A stretch of 64,000 nt of DNA. It comes from Certhia americana (taxonomy: Eukaryota; Chordata; Aves; Passeriformes; Certhiidae). This document shows, in pieces, positions 48,941 to 62,048 of the stretch (positions are counted from its first letter, which is position 1; each line of letters begins with the position of its first letter). The translations under genes were made by a program, and so were the position numbers. The DNA lies in contig CM031864.1 of the NCBI GenBank assembly GCA_018697195.1, forward strand, positions 17,810,687 to 17,874,686. Reading direction: 5' to 3'. The notes below the pieces were generated by a model, which was not told the origin of the DNA, made no database searches, and saw nothing but the letters and a program-made list of their open reading frames with translations.

Positions 48941-51734
48941 TTCCCTCTAGAATATACTTCTATAACTTAATGACAGGGAGAAGGGGAACACACACCCTCC
49001 CTCCTCCTGAATTTTGTGCCTCTTGAGAAAAAGCAACCAATGTACGACAGTCAGGCTCCTACAAGAGTTACGAAGAAATTATTATGAAACGTAATTTGAA
49101 CGATTAAAAATATCCAGTCAAGTGTTTCTCTTCCAGCAGAGGGCAGTGCACAACCAGCAACCATCCATCGAGAATCACACCGAAGATTGCACTGAGACCG
49201 AAAATGACATACATTTAACATTAGTATGGCTCTAAGAGAATCTTTTATGTCTGAATTACACAGCTTACACACAAGAGACAACTAATTGTGGAATGATTTG
49301 TTGAAGTTTCTGTTCCTGCCAAGCAGAAAAACATAAAAAAAGAGGAAATGTCTCTGTCTGAAGCCTTACTGACATCACTGATGATCTTTGAGTTGGATGA
49401 CAAATCCATGGTGACAGAGATGTATAAAGTCCAAGTTGGCCACATGGGCATACTGCTTCTCTCCTCAAAAAACCACATTCCATCTGATAATTGCGCCTTC
49501 TGTGATACTGTTGCCCTTGCTGCAGTTGCAAAATGCGTGGAACGGAAGTCCTTAAACCACCCTACAGATTCAAAGAGAACCTCCTGATCATGTGGTGCCT
49601 TAGTGTCAGGCATTCCTCCCAGCTCTGTTACTTCAATGCTGTCAGACAATGCAGAAACCCAACAAAATTTCTGCTCACAAGTCCCAGCTCGCATCTCAAC
49701 AGGCAAGTCTCTGCAGGAGTGTGATACACAGCATGAACAGAATACCCTGGACTTGGCAAGTTTTCCAGTGAGGTGGGGATTTCTCTAATATATTTCCGTG
49801 TCTAAAAAAGGCTGCTTGGAAGGAAATTTTACTGTCATCAGGAAAAATTGCTCCCAAAACTGTGGCTACTTGTCACATTGACACAGATTATTATCTAAAC
49901 TTTCCTAAACTTACATACACACATACAAACTTTACTTTTGAGCACCCTCTTACCATAGTATCTTCAGCCAGTAGAATGGTGAGAGTCAAACACCCATGCC
50001 TATATTTGATTGACATCCACAATATCATGAATTTGTGCAATTAAGTATACAAACTGTATCAACAAATCTCATAACCTGATCTAAGTTCCCTGAAGTTGAA
50101 TTAAACCCACAAAATATTGTCCTATCTTGCAAAGCTAGAGATAATGATCAACACACTGTAATGTCATCAGAATCTTATTTTCAGTTGCACTAACCAAATC
50201 CATGATGAATCACAGTAATTTCTACAACAGTTTGCTTTCTAACAAAATCAAGGAAGAGTAAAAATCGGGAGAAAAATTAACACTGTGGGGCTGAGACAAA
50301 CAAGAATCCTTCAGCAGAACTTCACAAGAAAGTCTTTCTGCAGCTGTAACTTCCTTAAGCCAGCAACAGTTTTTTCATGTCTGAATCTAAATATAAATTT
50401 CCCTCCTGACCATGATGAGCAGACAGCCATAAATTTTGCAATTTTTCCACTAATGGAATAAAATACAACTTCAAAACTTCAGGCCATAGTAATATTTATC
50501 TAGTCACTGTTGATATGTATTTCTGTAATTATTAAGCACTATTTCCACAGGAAATGCTTGAAAGGTTTCCATGAAAGGAGGAGAGAAATCTTCTGTTTTC
50601 TTTTTCACCCTGATATAGCTTCAATGATTACAGCACAGATTTCTATAAAAAGGTCCTGAAGTATTTATAGTGAATAGGAATGGGACAGAAAGCTATCTTT
50701 AGTTCACATGAATTTGATCAAAATGAGTCACAAAAAGTTCCTTGACACACTCTAATCTGCCAGCACTTGGTTCTTTCTCCCTTGCTGCAGGAATCTCTTC
50801 TGTGGATATGCAGACTCAGGGTGTGGGAAGAACCTGCAGAGGCTACCAATGGATCTATTATTTGGTACATAAAACTTGTAAAAATCTCACAGAATGTACA
50901 ACGTGCTATTGTGTCTCTGAATCTCTTTCATGACTTGGGTAGCAGCCTCACTCAAAGCAGTCTGGCCTGTTTTCACTTCCACCATAAAGGGGTTTTTTTG
51001 AAAGAGCCATTTAACTGTGACCATGGTTTCAGCAGCACTGTGAATACAAAGGAAGAGTTGAAGCCATATGGACACTTCAGTATACTCAGACTTCAGCAAA
51101 TCAGTACATTTTTCTCCTCTTAGAACTTGCTTTTGCATAATTAGCTCTCTTTATATACTGAATGAATTAATACATCAATATTCAAGATGTAGTAAACTGC
51201 AACTTGTGAGCAATGCAATTTAAAGAATTAGAAACCACAATTCATCTACAGAGAACATTCTCTTAAAAAATAATTCTATATTCAGTATTTTCTGTCTTAT
51301 ACCTTGAGCAGAATAAAACAGCAGAAAAAAACAGTTTATTTTACCCTTCCTCTGATCAGTGTATTTCTGAAAACAAAGATATATTTATATTGCTTTCAGT
51401 TACCAGATTTCAGCAAGGAAAGGTTCACAAAAAAGCAAAGTGCTATACTCAGCTTCTAAGTTTACCATCAGTCTACTTGCTTGTAGTCACTAAGGCCACA
51501 ACAGCTTTGATGATGTTCTTCTCACTGTGAACCAGCACACAACCAAAACTAGCACAATGAACCAGCACACTGGTCTGTGCCCAGGTCTTTTTGCAAAATT
51601 GCTTTTTAAATCTAGCTAGTTTAAAACTAGCTGCTTGTCTTGAAAGAGAGTAGCTATGACTGAACAGCCTGATAAACTGGATCAGTCCTGAGAATGGCCC
51701 TTGAATCTATCAAAATACCCACCTCCAATTAGTG

Positions 51735-52157
51735 TGTCAGGGAACAACAGGACTGGGGCTGCTCCGTGTGGGACAACGATCTGAGAGCACAGGGTGGGCA
51801 ATGTGCTCACACCAAGGTGCAGTCCCACAGCACTCAGACCCAACCAAGGTACACCAATGGGCCCTATCACATTTCAGAGAGCCTCAGGCAAGAGAGTAAA
51901 GGTAAAAAGGCTGTCCTGGGCTTCCCACACAGCACTTGGAAACAGGGTTAGGGACAGAAAGACTCTCTGAACAACTGAGGCAGAGTGTGCAGGCCCAGCC
52001 TGATGCAGCCCTTGCTCAGTGGGTGTGGGTGGAGGTCCCAGGTGAGGCTGGTCAGGACATCCGAGAACAATTAGTGCCCTCAGGGCCCTGACACAGTACA
52101 ATTTGCTTGGGACTTTAACTCTTGGGTAGAACTGCCAGCAGCCAAACTACCCTAACA
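51735..52157. mobile_element. LTR-like block with matching TGTCAGGG/CCCTAACA ends
   Basis: A GC-richer segment of 423 bases bordered by TGTCAGGG on the left and CCCTAACA on the right, an imperfect inverted terminal repeat of the TG...CA kind used by retroviral LTRs. The composition changes sharply at both ends. I see no target-site duplication and no clear poly(A) signal inside, so the orientation is not assigned and the call is tentative. Confidence 0.4.
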
Positions 52158-54101
52158 CAACTTAAATTTGTGCCATGTATTACTTTCAAGATAATGCAAT
52201 TCTTTCAAGGCAAATTAATGAAAATTCTCACTCTCTTTCCAGCCTGAATAGCAACACGTGAGAAACAAGAATCCGTATCAAGACTTCACAATTACAATGT
52301 ACAATTAGTTCCAGTGTGAGTTTTTATGTATGAGTGATAATACATGATCACACATGCTTCATACTCAAGTTTATGTGTTTTCAGATAGTAAATCAACACT
52401 TCTTTGTTGAGAGAAATACTAACTATATTTTCCTGTGTGCTAGGAACATAAATATGCTACTCAGAACACTCATATCCTGAATCAGCAAAATATGATTCCC
52501 AAAAAGTGCTCTTATTGTTTTCTCCCTCTTCTCTTACTATCTCTTTCTCATTTTAAGCTATTTCTTTTACCAGTTAAGCAACATCTGTCAAAGCCTACCT
52601 ACTAGCTCAAACTACATGTGTACAGATTATATACCAAAGAGACTTGTGCAAATGGCAAAGGTGGTATAAACATGCTGCAGAAATCTATTTTTCAGCTTGA
52701 GAAGGTTAGTGTTTGGCAGTTCATGCCTGCCACCATAATGTATTTGAGGATCTGGAAAATTTATCAACATTAATATAGTAGTTACCATATGGTTAAGTCA
52801 CAGAAGACAATGAAGACATACTTGCTAAAACTGAAGCCAACAAAAGGAGTCCAAGACCCTGTTGGATATGAATTCACCCACAACTTTTACAGTTAGAGTT
52901 AACTGATAAAAAAAAGTTAGAGTTAAGTGATGAGAGACCTCCTTTACTTATGATTGTTTGATTTCTGTGTAAGAACATATTTCTGGAATCAGTTTTGTTA
53001 GCAAAAAATGTTTTGGGGAGTTATATTTATAAGAAAGATATTTCTGCAGTTTTCCAAGTTGTAGTTTGATATTTCTTGTCTAGAATTTCTGTTGTGACAT
53101 CACAGAACTAGGATCCAAACTCACCGTTCACTAAAGGCAGAGATATAGACAGGAAAAACTGAAAAAGGAAGGGGAAGAGAAGGGATTGGCAATCCTTGTA
53201 TTCTCCCTCATAAGTCTCTTTTCCCCAGGCTTTCCTCCTCCACATCAAAGTTTTAATAACTAAGCTTAGCACCACTGCTATTGACAAGAGTCCAAGACAA
53301 GCTTCTACTAGAAAAGTTGAAAAGACCAGAAACCACATTTGTAATACAGAGCTTGCTGCAACAAGACAAGACACACATATTGATGAATTGGCACATGATA
53401 CCTCTTCCTTCTATTTATTCACATTATTAAAACTGTAATAGCATACTAGGTACAGCACAGTGCAAGATACAGTAAATTAAATACAGCAATTAATATGTCC
53501 ACCACTTTCTTGCCTCTGGCATTACCTCTTCCACAGGACTCTTAAGAAGGCATCTGACCTTCTCTTCTCTATCATATCCCAACTTCAGGCCAGGATTGTG
53601 GCCAGGGACCTCACGACACTGAGCTACCTGTTCAGAGCAGAAATCCAGCGGCTGTTCTGAGTCTCCTGTGGCAGCCACTTTTCCAGCCACTTTCTGGACC
53701 AGAAGGGAATTTTTAACTGTAATTTTAGTAAGTATAGTGCTAGAACTGTAAACCTAAAATTGACATTTTTATGATATTTTCAGATGTTTTTCTTTACTTC
53801 CCCAGAAATCCGTAAGCAAAAAAATGCAGCTTCTTTTAATCTGCTAACCAAAGCAAGAATTTAGGTAGTCACCATGTAACTGTAAAGAAGCCTTGTATAA
53901 AAATGCAACCTACACTGAAAGTACAATGCCCACGTGTATTTCACTGAAGCTTTAAGAAAACAGTCTGACACGCATATGTAGTTTCTCTGCACCAAAACAG
54001 ACAGCTGCACTATTTACCTACAAATGACTGAAATGCTCTGTAGGTGTTTATTTGGGTAGAGACCAAATAAAATATTTTGAGGGTAAGAAACAGTACCTTA
54101 C

Positions 54102-54141
54102 CTTAACATATTCCAATGTAGGATCCAGTATATTCTGATCT
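54102..54141 (-). CDS. BCAR3: BCAR3 40-nt coding exon before the SH2 exons
   Basis: One base completes a codon, then DQNILDPTLEYVK, then a GTAAGG donor; the acceptor is TTTTCTTACAG. Human BCAR3 reads DPHLLDPTVEYVK followed by FSKERHIMDRTPEK, and the next exon here begins FSRERQVMDSNPEK, so order and phase fit. It sits alone between introns of 24.2 kb and more than 9.8 kb. Confidence 0.93.
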
Positions 54142-57100
54142 CTGTAAGAAAATGGTACCAGGAGAGAAGGACAGACAGAAAAACAAACAAACAAAAAAAT
54201 GTTAAGTCCAAATATAATCTCATACTGAAGAGACACATTCATATGAACAATATGCTACTAGGTCACATTAAAGTCCTTGTTAAAAGTTGTGTATTAAAGC
54301 TTGATAGTCTATGCTATCTAATCTTTAACAAATATATAAATTACTGATTTCTTCTAAAAGGACAGGTAGTGGAGCCAATAGAACTTAATTTGAAAAATTA
54401 AGTTAATGATACCATTTTAAGAAAACAAAAAAATCTTGAAATTTCAACAGATGGCTGAAATACCTGCCACCTAAAATATTTGAAATAAATTTATAAGAGA
54501 GCTCTCACAATGGCTTTTGAATTTATTTCTTCACTTTTATGTTTTCCCATTTAAGCTACTGGATCTGATAGCACTGCAAGGGCACTGCTAACAGAAAATA
54601 GAAAGTACTACATTTAGTTTCTAACTATACAAAGAAAAAGTTCTCAAAATAATCATAATTTCAACATCACAATTATTTGAATGCCAGATATTCAAGTCAT
54701 TGGTCTAATTTAAAAAATAAAAATCTCATCATAGGTTTTATATACAGACAGATGGCAAAGGACACAGAAGCCTAACTGAAGGGCCTTGCACTGTTACAAC
54801 TCTTTCCATAAAATATGTGTTTTATTTTTATTTCAAAGCATTTTGTATATTTGTTTTTATTTATGAACTAGCAAGTTAACAGAGTTTGCAGCACATGACG
54901 GGGTGTTTTCTACAGATCCTGAGATAATACACATGGTTCTGCTTTTCACTACAAACAAGTGAAAGACACAATAAAAACGGTGCAAACTTAGAGAAGGATC
55001 AGGCACTTGTTACAGCAATCAAGTTTTCATGGACAACAGATCTCTATAAATTCAGAAATAGGATCCTATGTGATGGAAGTTATTACAAAGATGTAACACT
55101 GAAAACCTAATAAGCAGCTTCAGAAATTAAGAAATTGGGTTCCACTGGAATTAATTAATCCAGAAAATTGTCTCTGAATTCACTGTGTTGTTTGGAATGT
55201 AACTGCACATCATCTGAAACTACTTTTTATTTTATACTCAATTTTTAGTTGGGTTCCCTAGCAGCTTTTAAGCCAGAATACTGAGCCTTTCCCATGAAGT
55301 GATGGTGCCACTGTTCAGGCTGTATCATGTGTTACTGTTTCATTATTTCAGTATTTATCAAGGACCAAATTGCATTCTAAACTGATGCTTGAAAGAATAA
55401 AAAGCTGGACTCAATGGAAATAGTATTTGAACTATTTCAAACTTTTTCCTACGCAATATACAAAGAAGGATCAGCTTGATAACTGTATGAACATAAAGCA
55501 TGTACAAGCATAGCAGAGAACACAGGGGTGAAAAACAAAGGAAAAAGAAAAGAAAGCTTCAGAACAGAAGAGACGTTTTCCTTCTCAGTACTTTTCAATT
55601 TTACTGGGAAAAAAAAAATCCCATTTTAATCAGTTCAGCAAAGTCATTAAGCATGCCTGAATTCTTCTCACATTCAAATGATCTGTGGGAAGTTGTTCCA
55701 GTACCAAATGCTCCTGAATAACTTTGCAGTTTAGTTCTTCACTTGCCTGTGGAATCTTTCAGGACAAAGGGTTTACCAGCACTGCATGTGCAATACACTC
55801 TGAAAGAACAAACCCGCTTACTCTGGCAGAGAGCATGTCTTGTTCTTCCTACAGACTCTACTGTTCCCACCTTCGGCTACAAGGCAAATTATCTCTAGGA
55901 CAGATCAAGCCAAAGCAAAATGGAAGAGGTAGAAAAGCTTTAAGACAAAACAGTTTATTTACTGGTATACAAAGCAGGACATCTAGAAGAGAGCAGAGGA
56001 AGAAGTGACCTGCATTTCTTTCAGCATCCACATGACAAAAGTGCTTTACAAATGTTTGGCTTTGGGAAATGGATGGTGTAGCAAGTACCTTCGCAAGTAC
56101 TGTAGTATTTTATCTGGTAAGCTGACCCACAACAAAACGTACAGAATTGCAATTCACCCTGAGTCATACAGAAAGATGCTTATATTGGAGCACTGTTCAT
56201 CTCAGATACCTGTCTCCAAGCCAATCTACTCTCCTCTCTCTCCATCTTCCCTTGTTATCTAAGCCTTCATCTTTGTGCTAAGTTTCGGCAGTTATTTTCA
56301 AGGAATGGTAACTTTCATTGATGTGCAGTAACTAATAGTAAAGATTAACTAATGCATTTTCCTGTTGCTTGATTCCACCACAATACTATCACGTTACATG
56401 CAGAAAACCAGATTAAGCCATTAGCCCAAATAACTAGAAGGCGACCAAACAAAACTAACTTCTGAATTTCAGCTATCTGTTAGCCATGATGATGTTTGTT
56501 TATGACATGTGTTCCTGGTGAAGGAAATCTATATTGTCATGAAGTTAAGAAAAATATAAGGTATGCTTTTTTCCTTTCCATTTTCCCTCTCAAAGAATCT
56601 TTAAAAAAAAATAATTATGAACTCACATTCTTACTTCCTGTATTGGAAGATCTGTAGAAAAGGAATTGATACTTTCAGATGACTAACAGATCAGGTGGAA
56701 GACAGCAGCAGGTTCTGCCATCTCTCAGAATCAATTTAACTGAAGGTCTGTTTCAATAATACTAAATTCTTATCTTTAATCAGAGTTTATTACCTTTCAA
56801 ATAACACTAATGTTTGTCTTCATAAAAAGCTTGACTTTATAGCTGTATTCATTTGCACCTGTTTACCTACAACATTTATGTATTAGAGTCTGCACATAAG
56901 GCAACCAGTCCTGTGTAAACTGTGTGCTCATAGATTGGATTTTATTATGCATTTTGGCTTCCTAATAATCAACTAAGACCTACTTCCACTCAGATAAAAA
57001 GCATATTTAATACAGAATGATGCCCCTGGAACAGAGAAGTTTCCAGAAGACCTCAAGCTGAGGTCAGTATACAGTAACACAGTATTAGCTTCATGCTCTT

Positions 57101-60048
57101 TTTGTACCCATTCTATCACAGAAAGGAATTTAAGAGAGCGCAAACAGACTCCCACATCTATTTTGGGTATTGCTATTGCTGCCATGTCTTGCTATCACCT
57201 CATTTTGTGATGAAACAAAATCCCTTTCCAGCGCCTTTTTACCCATAAGAACAAAAATGAAGTAAAAAAGCACCTGACTTGCTACATGTAATTAAGGCAA
57301 TCTCCTGAGAAGTGTAAATCCTCTGTGGCCCTCTCCACATGTACAAGGTCTGTGTGGAAACCGTGGAAGCATAAACACTCCTCCAGTAATATCTGGCCAC
57401 TAAAAGAAAGCATCGCAATCTTAGCCATAATGATTCTGAGGTTTTTCCTAGCCAGAAACATATTCTCTCTAGAGAGTGACATCTGACAACCCCTTTTTCA
57501 ATGCTGGCTGAGCTTGCAGACATACAACCCTTTAATCTCTCCCTAGTAGTCCTTGGAAATGATCTCAATTTCTTCCCACTCCAGTTTCAAGATTCTTATC
57601 ATGATTCTTATGTGATTTTTTTTTCATGTATGGGTTTCTTGCTATTATGGCCAAGAAAATACACAGAGCTTACAAACAAGTGTGGAGCTTCAGCAACCCC
57701 CAAAAAGATGAAGACAGTACAACAAAAAACGTGAAGTTGCTCATTTGCTTCCCTCTTCTTCTCCCCATACCAACATTTTGTTGCAAAAATTAAGAGTTCG
57801 GTGTCCTACTGGTTGGCATTGACTGTCTATGAGCAAGCAGTGATACATTTGACCACTATGAGAAACAACATAACCTCTCAGAAAATAGGAATTATCGCTG
57901 TATGAGGACCCCTTCAAAATATAAGGGGAGCTTATGAGATAAAACAAGGGGATGGAATTCAGCTGTTATTGGATGCTATTTCTCTACTTCCCAACATCTC
58001 TAAATGACAGCCAAATGTGTGGGGAGGATTAAAAGATTGAAAAAAAAGTCTTTTTGAAGTTGCCATCATGAACAGTCACTGGCTAAAATGGAAGAATAAA
58101 AAATCACTACAAGCAACTTGAATCATACTTCTGGTATGACAAACTAAATACTGTCATACTGCCAGTTTCAAATCCTGCATGGATTTGAAGACAATGAACA
58201 ACCAAACATGAAAATTGGGTAAAGAAAACTTTAACATCCTGGTAACTAGTATGTCTTCTAAAATATTTGAGAAAATTCTTACATACTCACAACCAATGCT
58301 AGAATTGAAAAGCCGAATCCTGGTGTTCAATCCCAACATCCGTTATTCAGTTCAGTGAGTGCCAGAGAATAGCCAGAATCTCAGTAACTCAGACATCATC
58401 TGTTTTTCAGACTCTGAGATCTGTCCAATAGGTCTCTATAGGCCTGCTTCAATAAAAAATCTTTAAGCAGATATGCTGTAATGTTTAGCTCTTTGATTCT
58501 ATAAGAACCTGCACCTTTCTAACATTGTACATTACCTCCTCTCATCATTGGTGCTATAAAAAATCCTGCAGACATTTACATATTAAGCCATATGAAGAAT
58601 CTGTGTTTTCTAGGTCCTTGGCATCCTCACAGAACAATCAGCTACAATTATAAATTAGCTGTGATAACTTTAACAAAGCTTAAGTGCAGACACAACAGTA
58701 TCATCAAGTTGCCCAAATCGTCACTATCATTCGACTCCTATATAAATATTCTTGCAGTGGTGGAAACTGCTGAGTAGTCCTGAGTCAGCTTTGCACTACT
58801 TCACACTTTTATAACTGTACTTGTGGGAAAAACATTGGGACACATTGCCAGCATTTCATGGATGAAAATACAGTTGTCCTGTTTAAAGTGACCTTTCCTG
58901 GGGACATTTTCAAAAGCATCTCCTTTCTACCCCATTGAAAGGCAAATCATGAGAACAATCTTTTCAATAGTTCCAACACCACTGGTACCAATGCCCAGTC
59001 TGAGTAAAGACAATAGAGGCTCAAAGGGAGCCTGAGACCCTGAAAAAGTACCAAGCTGTTGCATGGCTGCTAACACAGACAGAACTGCTGTAAAATGACC
59101 AGATGGGATCACATACCTTTTTCAGTTTCTGTCTTTGAAATCTCTCCATCTCTGTAGATTTCTGAAATACACACTACTTAAGTATGAAGGTGCAAGTTGG
59201 AGCATGCAGGACATGGCATGTTTCAGAATATGTAGCACCAGACTGATTTTATTTGTACTGCAAACTAAAGTAAAAGATCCACTGATTTTCTCCCCCAGCA
59301 GTTTCTGCTTCACACACACACTTCTGCTACATTCCTAAGGGCATTCTACCCTTCTGCCTACAGCTGCACAGCACCATGGACATGACTCATTCAAACACCA
59401 GTGGAAACAAGTGCAAACTGCTATGACTAACTGTGTGATGACCTGCACCTCACATAAGAACAGCAGAAACTTCAGTAATTAGAACTCAAGAAGAGATGCA
59501 ATGTACTTTTCCTTGAATTAAATGAAATCTCAACTTACTCCTATTTGTTCAGAATGCCCCAGCAGAGATGTTTCAGCAATTTACTTTTATCACTTCAGTC
59601 TGCATTCCTCCAACTTGCTCCAGTTTATCTATTGCAGCAGAAAAATCTACACCATTTTTTTTTACCTTTTTCAGAAGAATTTCTGTTTCTGCACCACACA
59701 CAGAACCAGTCTCTACAACCCTTTCAAAAGCTCAGACTTCTTTTTTCTCTATTTTCCTTAATATTTAGGCCTACCAAAGCCAAAACTCTGTCCTTCAAAG
59801 ACCTTCTTAAATCTTTTATCCCAGGACCTATTCCATGAAAACAGTGGTTGGGCAGCTAGACTATTGCTTATCCAAAACAGACACTGTTACTACAAACTTG
59901 TTTATATATGTGCTATAGCCTGTTGACTTGTATCTTCAGCTGGCAACTCTTTACAGTGAATGTTTCAGTTGCTGTGCAGGTATCCAGAATCCAGTGCTAC
60001 AAGGTTTTAAGCATTCAAAATCAATATAACCTTACAAAATTAATATGC

Positions 60049-60178
60049 ATAACAAAAAAAAAAACCCAAAAAAACCCCACCCAAAACCAACCAACCAACC
60101 AACCAACAAACAAACAACAAACAAAACAAAAAAACCCACAAAAAAAACCAAACAACCCAAAACAAAAAACCCACAGAC
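60049..60178. repeat. A/C-only tract with AACC tandem units
   Basis: About 130 bases almost without G or T, including five CCAA units (CCAACCAACCAACCAACCAA). Same type as the 48.5-48.9 kb tracts; the BCAR3 sense strand is G/T-rich here. Confidence 0.9.
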
Positions 60179-62048
60179 AAATGTTCACTAGAATAAGTCT
60201 CCATTAATTAATCTGAAATGCATCTAATTCTAAGTACTCTTTTGTTCACAAAGTATGGTTTTTCACCTGGCTAATATTTCTTTCAGGAATGTGTATTTGG
60301 ACTGAAGCATGGGAATGCTAATACATGGCTTCAGCACTGAAGAAGACAATAGTAGTAGGAAGAATTTTCCTCCCTGTCTATTCCCTTAGCCCACTTTAAA
60401 AAGCTCATTCCATCAGATGCCTCTCTGCACTGGATATGGCAAGCAGGCATTAGAAATACTCCCCTATGTAACATGTAACTACTATTTAGAGCATAAAAGG
60501 GACAGAAAGGAAAACAAATGCTCACATAAGAACAGGAGGCAGGATGAGGAAGCAATAAAGCACTTGGTACATGTGAGTAGGGCAGTCCATAACACTTAAA
60601 AAAGAGACCAGAAAACAGCAGAGCCAGGGAAGGAACTTTGGGTGTGATGGAAGGAGTAATTCAAGAAACTTTCTGTTACATACAGTATCCTCTGCTCAAA
60701 GAAGAAACAGCCAGAAGTTTTCAGGAACTCTTTGAAAAAATAACACTGACTAATTTTGATAGAGGCTTTGAGGGATTTGGGCTCAAGTTTACCTGGCAGG
60801 TTGTTCATTGTGGATAAGGTCATAATCCCACAATTAATTTCAAACAATGATACAACTGTGTTCATCCCATAAGGAACTTCATTTCCTCTGCTCAGAAGCT
60901 GAAAGACTGTGGTTTAATTAATCTCTAATACTGGAGAGATGGTCCCCCTTTTTGAGATATTTCATCCTGTTTTCCTCATTTCCCTCTCTGAAGATCCCAC
61001 ATGGGCAGATTTCAAAAATCCCCATAAAAATCAAGCATTGAAGCATTGGTTCTGCAGGTCTGTGTCCACCAAGCAAAGAAAGAGGACGTGAGCATCAAAT
61101 GGGAACAAAGGGGTGAAGAAGAAATTCTCAACAAAAGAATCTGAACCCAACAATGGGCAGAGGGGCTAAAAAGAAAAGGTAGACAAGCCAAAACAGAAAG
61201 AACCTCTAGAGTTAAAGGCTAAGAGGATTTGATACAGAATGTAAGCAGATAACATTAGCTATTCTCTGCTTATCCAACACAGCATTCTTTCTACCACAGA
61301 CATCTACTAGCTTTAGTAGGTAGCTCTGCTCCACCTCTGAGACAACAGAGATCTGCAGGCACACATGTGAACATTCTTTTCTTCAAAAGAAAGAGTGGGA
61401 AAATCTGTGAAAAAAAATATGATGTATTGACAACATCTAAGGAATTCTTCCATTTGAAAAACCTGTGCATGGAAGAAGTCAATGAGATATTCAGTAGCCC
61501 CAAATTTATCCCATTTGTGTTACTCTTATTAAAGAAACACAACCGCATACAAACAGTTTGGTTCAGAATCTTTAAAAGTCAAAACTCATACTAAGAGGTA
61601 GGTTCAGGCACTACACCAAAACCATTTTTACTTTCAAAATTTTGTGCATTTATAAAAATTCCTCCCCATCTTAACCCAAAATTTAAAAGGCAATCAAGGT
61701 ATTGGTCTTCTTCCTGGTAATCTTGCAAATATTTTTGTACTTGAAGAACAACACTGCATTTTGTTCTAACCAAAAGATGCCAGTATTTCACTTTATATTC
61801 ATATATTCACTTTACTCCCCATAGGAAACATACAAAATACTTATTTTACTTGATATATAAATCTTGATAAAAATGATTTTTAATTTTCAAAGTGCACCTA
61901 ATCATACAAGCGTACACACAATATTAATATAAAAAAGCAACACAAGTTCAAATTATCCAACAAACCATGTTCCCAAAATGACAAGTTAGTAAATAATAAA
62001 CGCTGTCTAAATACCTGTTCCACCCCATTCTCCAAATCCAAAGAAAAG

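Larger units (their letters stand above)
29910..54101 (-). other. BCAR3: BCAR3 intron, 24.2 kb
   Basis: Large intron with CR1 fragments (39744-39800, 46818-46938), an ERVL-like solo LTR (36184-36735), an LTR-like block (51735-52157), A/C-only tracts (48470-48940) and hairpins. From 30000 to 36180 I see only short inverted repeats and no gene. From 44.6 to 53.4 kb several coding-like segments occur on the BCAR3 strand and are discussed as a finding. Confidence 0.75.
18831..54141 (-). other. BCAR3: BCAR3 locus, all but the N-terminal exons
   Basis: BCAR3 (AND-34/NSP2) is a cytoplasmic adaptor of the NSP family. Its SH2 domain links it to phosphotyrosine partners, and its C-terminal CDC25-homology domain, which lacks useful exchange activity, clamps the Cas family member p130Cas/BCAR1 to promote Src, Rac and adhesion signalling (family knowledge). 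Ten exons splice in phase to 719 residues. Human BCAR3 from residue 107 to its end is also 719, so no coding exon is missing here. The run IIFQPINRTVPLRCLEEKYG fits BCAR3 rather than SH2D3C or SH2D3A, and the FNBP1L neighbour agrees. The first 106 residues and promoter lie beyond position 64000. Expression control is not visible. Confidence 0.96.

Noticed and set aside
48649..49026. 125-codon plus-strand frame rich in lysine, proline, threonine and asparagine
   Set aside because: It translates an A/C-only low-complexity tract.
53490..53690. 66-codon minus-strand frame rich in charged residues
   Set aside because: I considered a retroviral or host gene fragment but recognise no motif. The length is ordinary for chance, and it could not be tied to splice sites convincingly.
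58927..59112. Leucine-rich minus-strand frame resembling HEAT-type helices
   Set aside because: The acceptor-like TTTTACAG is only 29 bases from an upstream donor-like site, too short for an intron. No homology is recognised.
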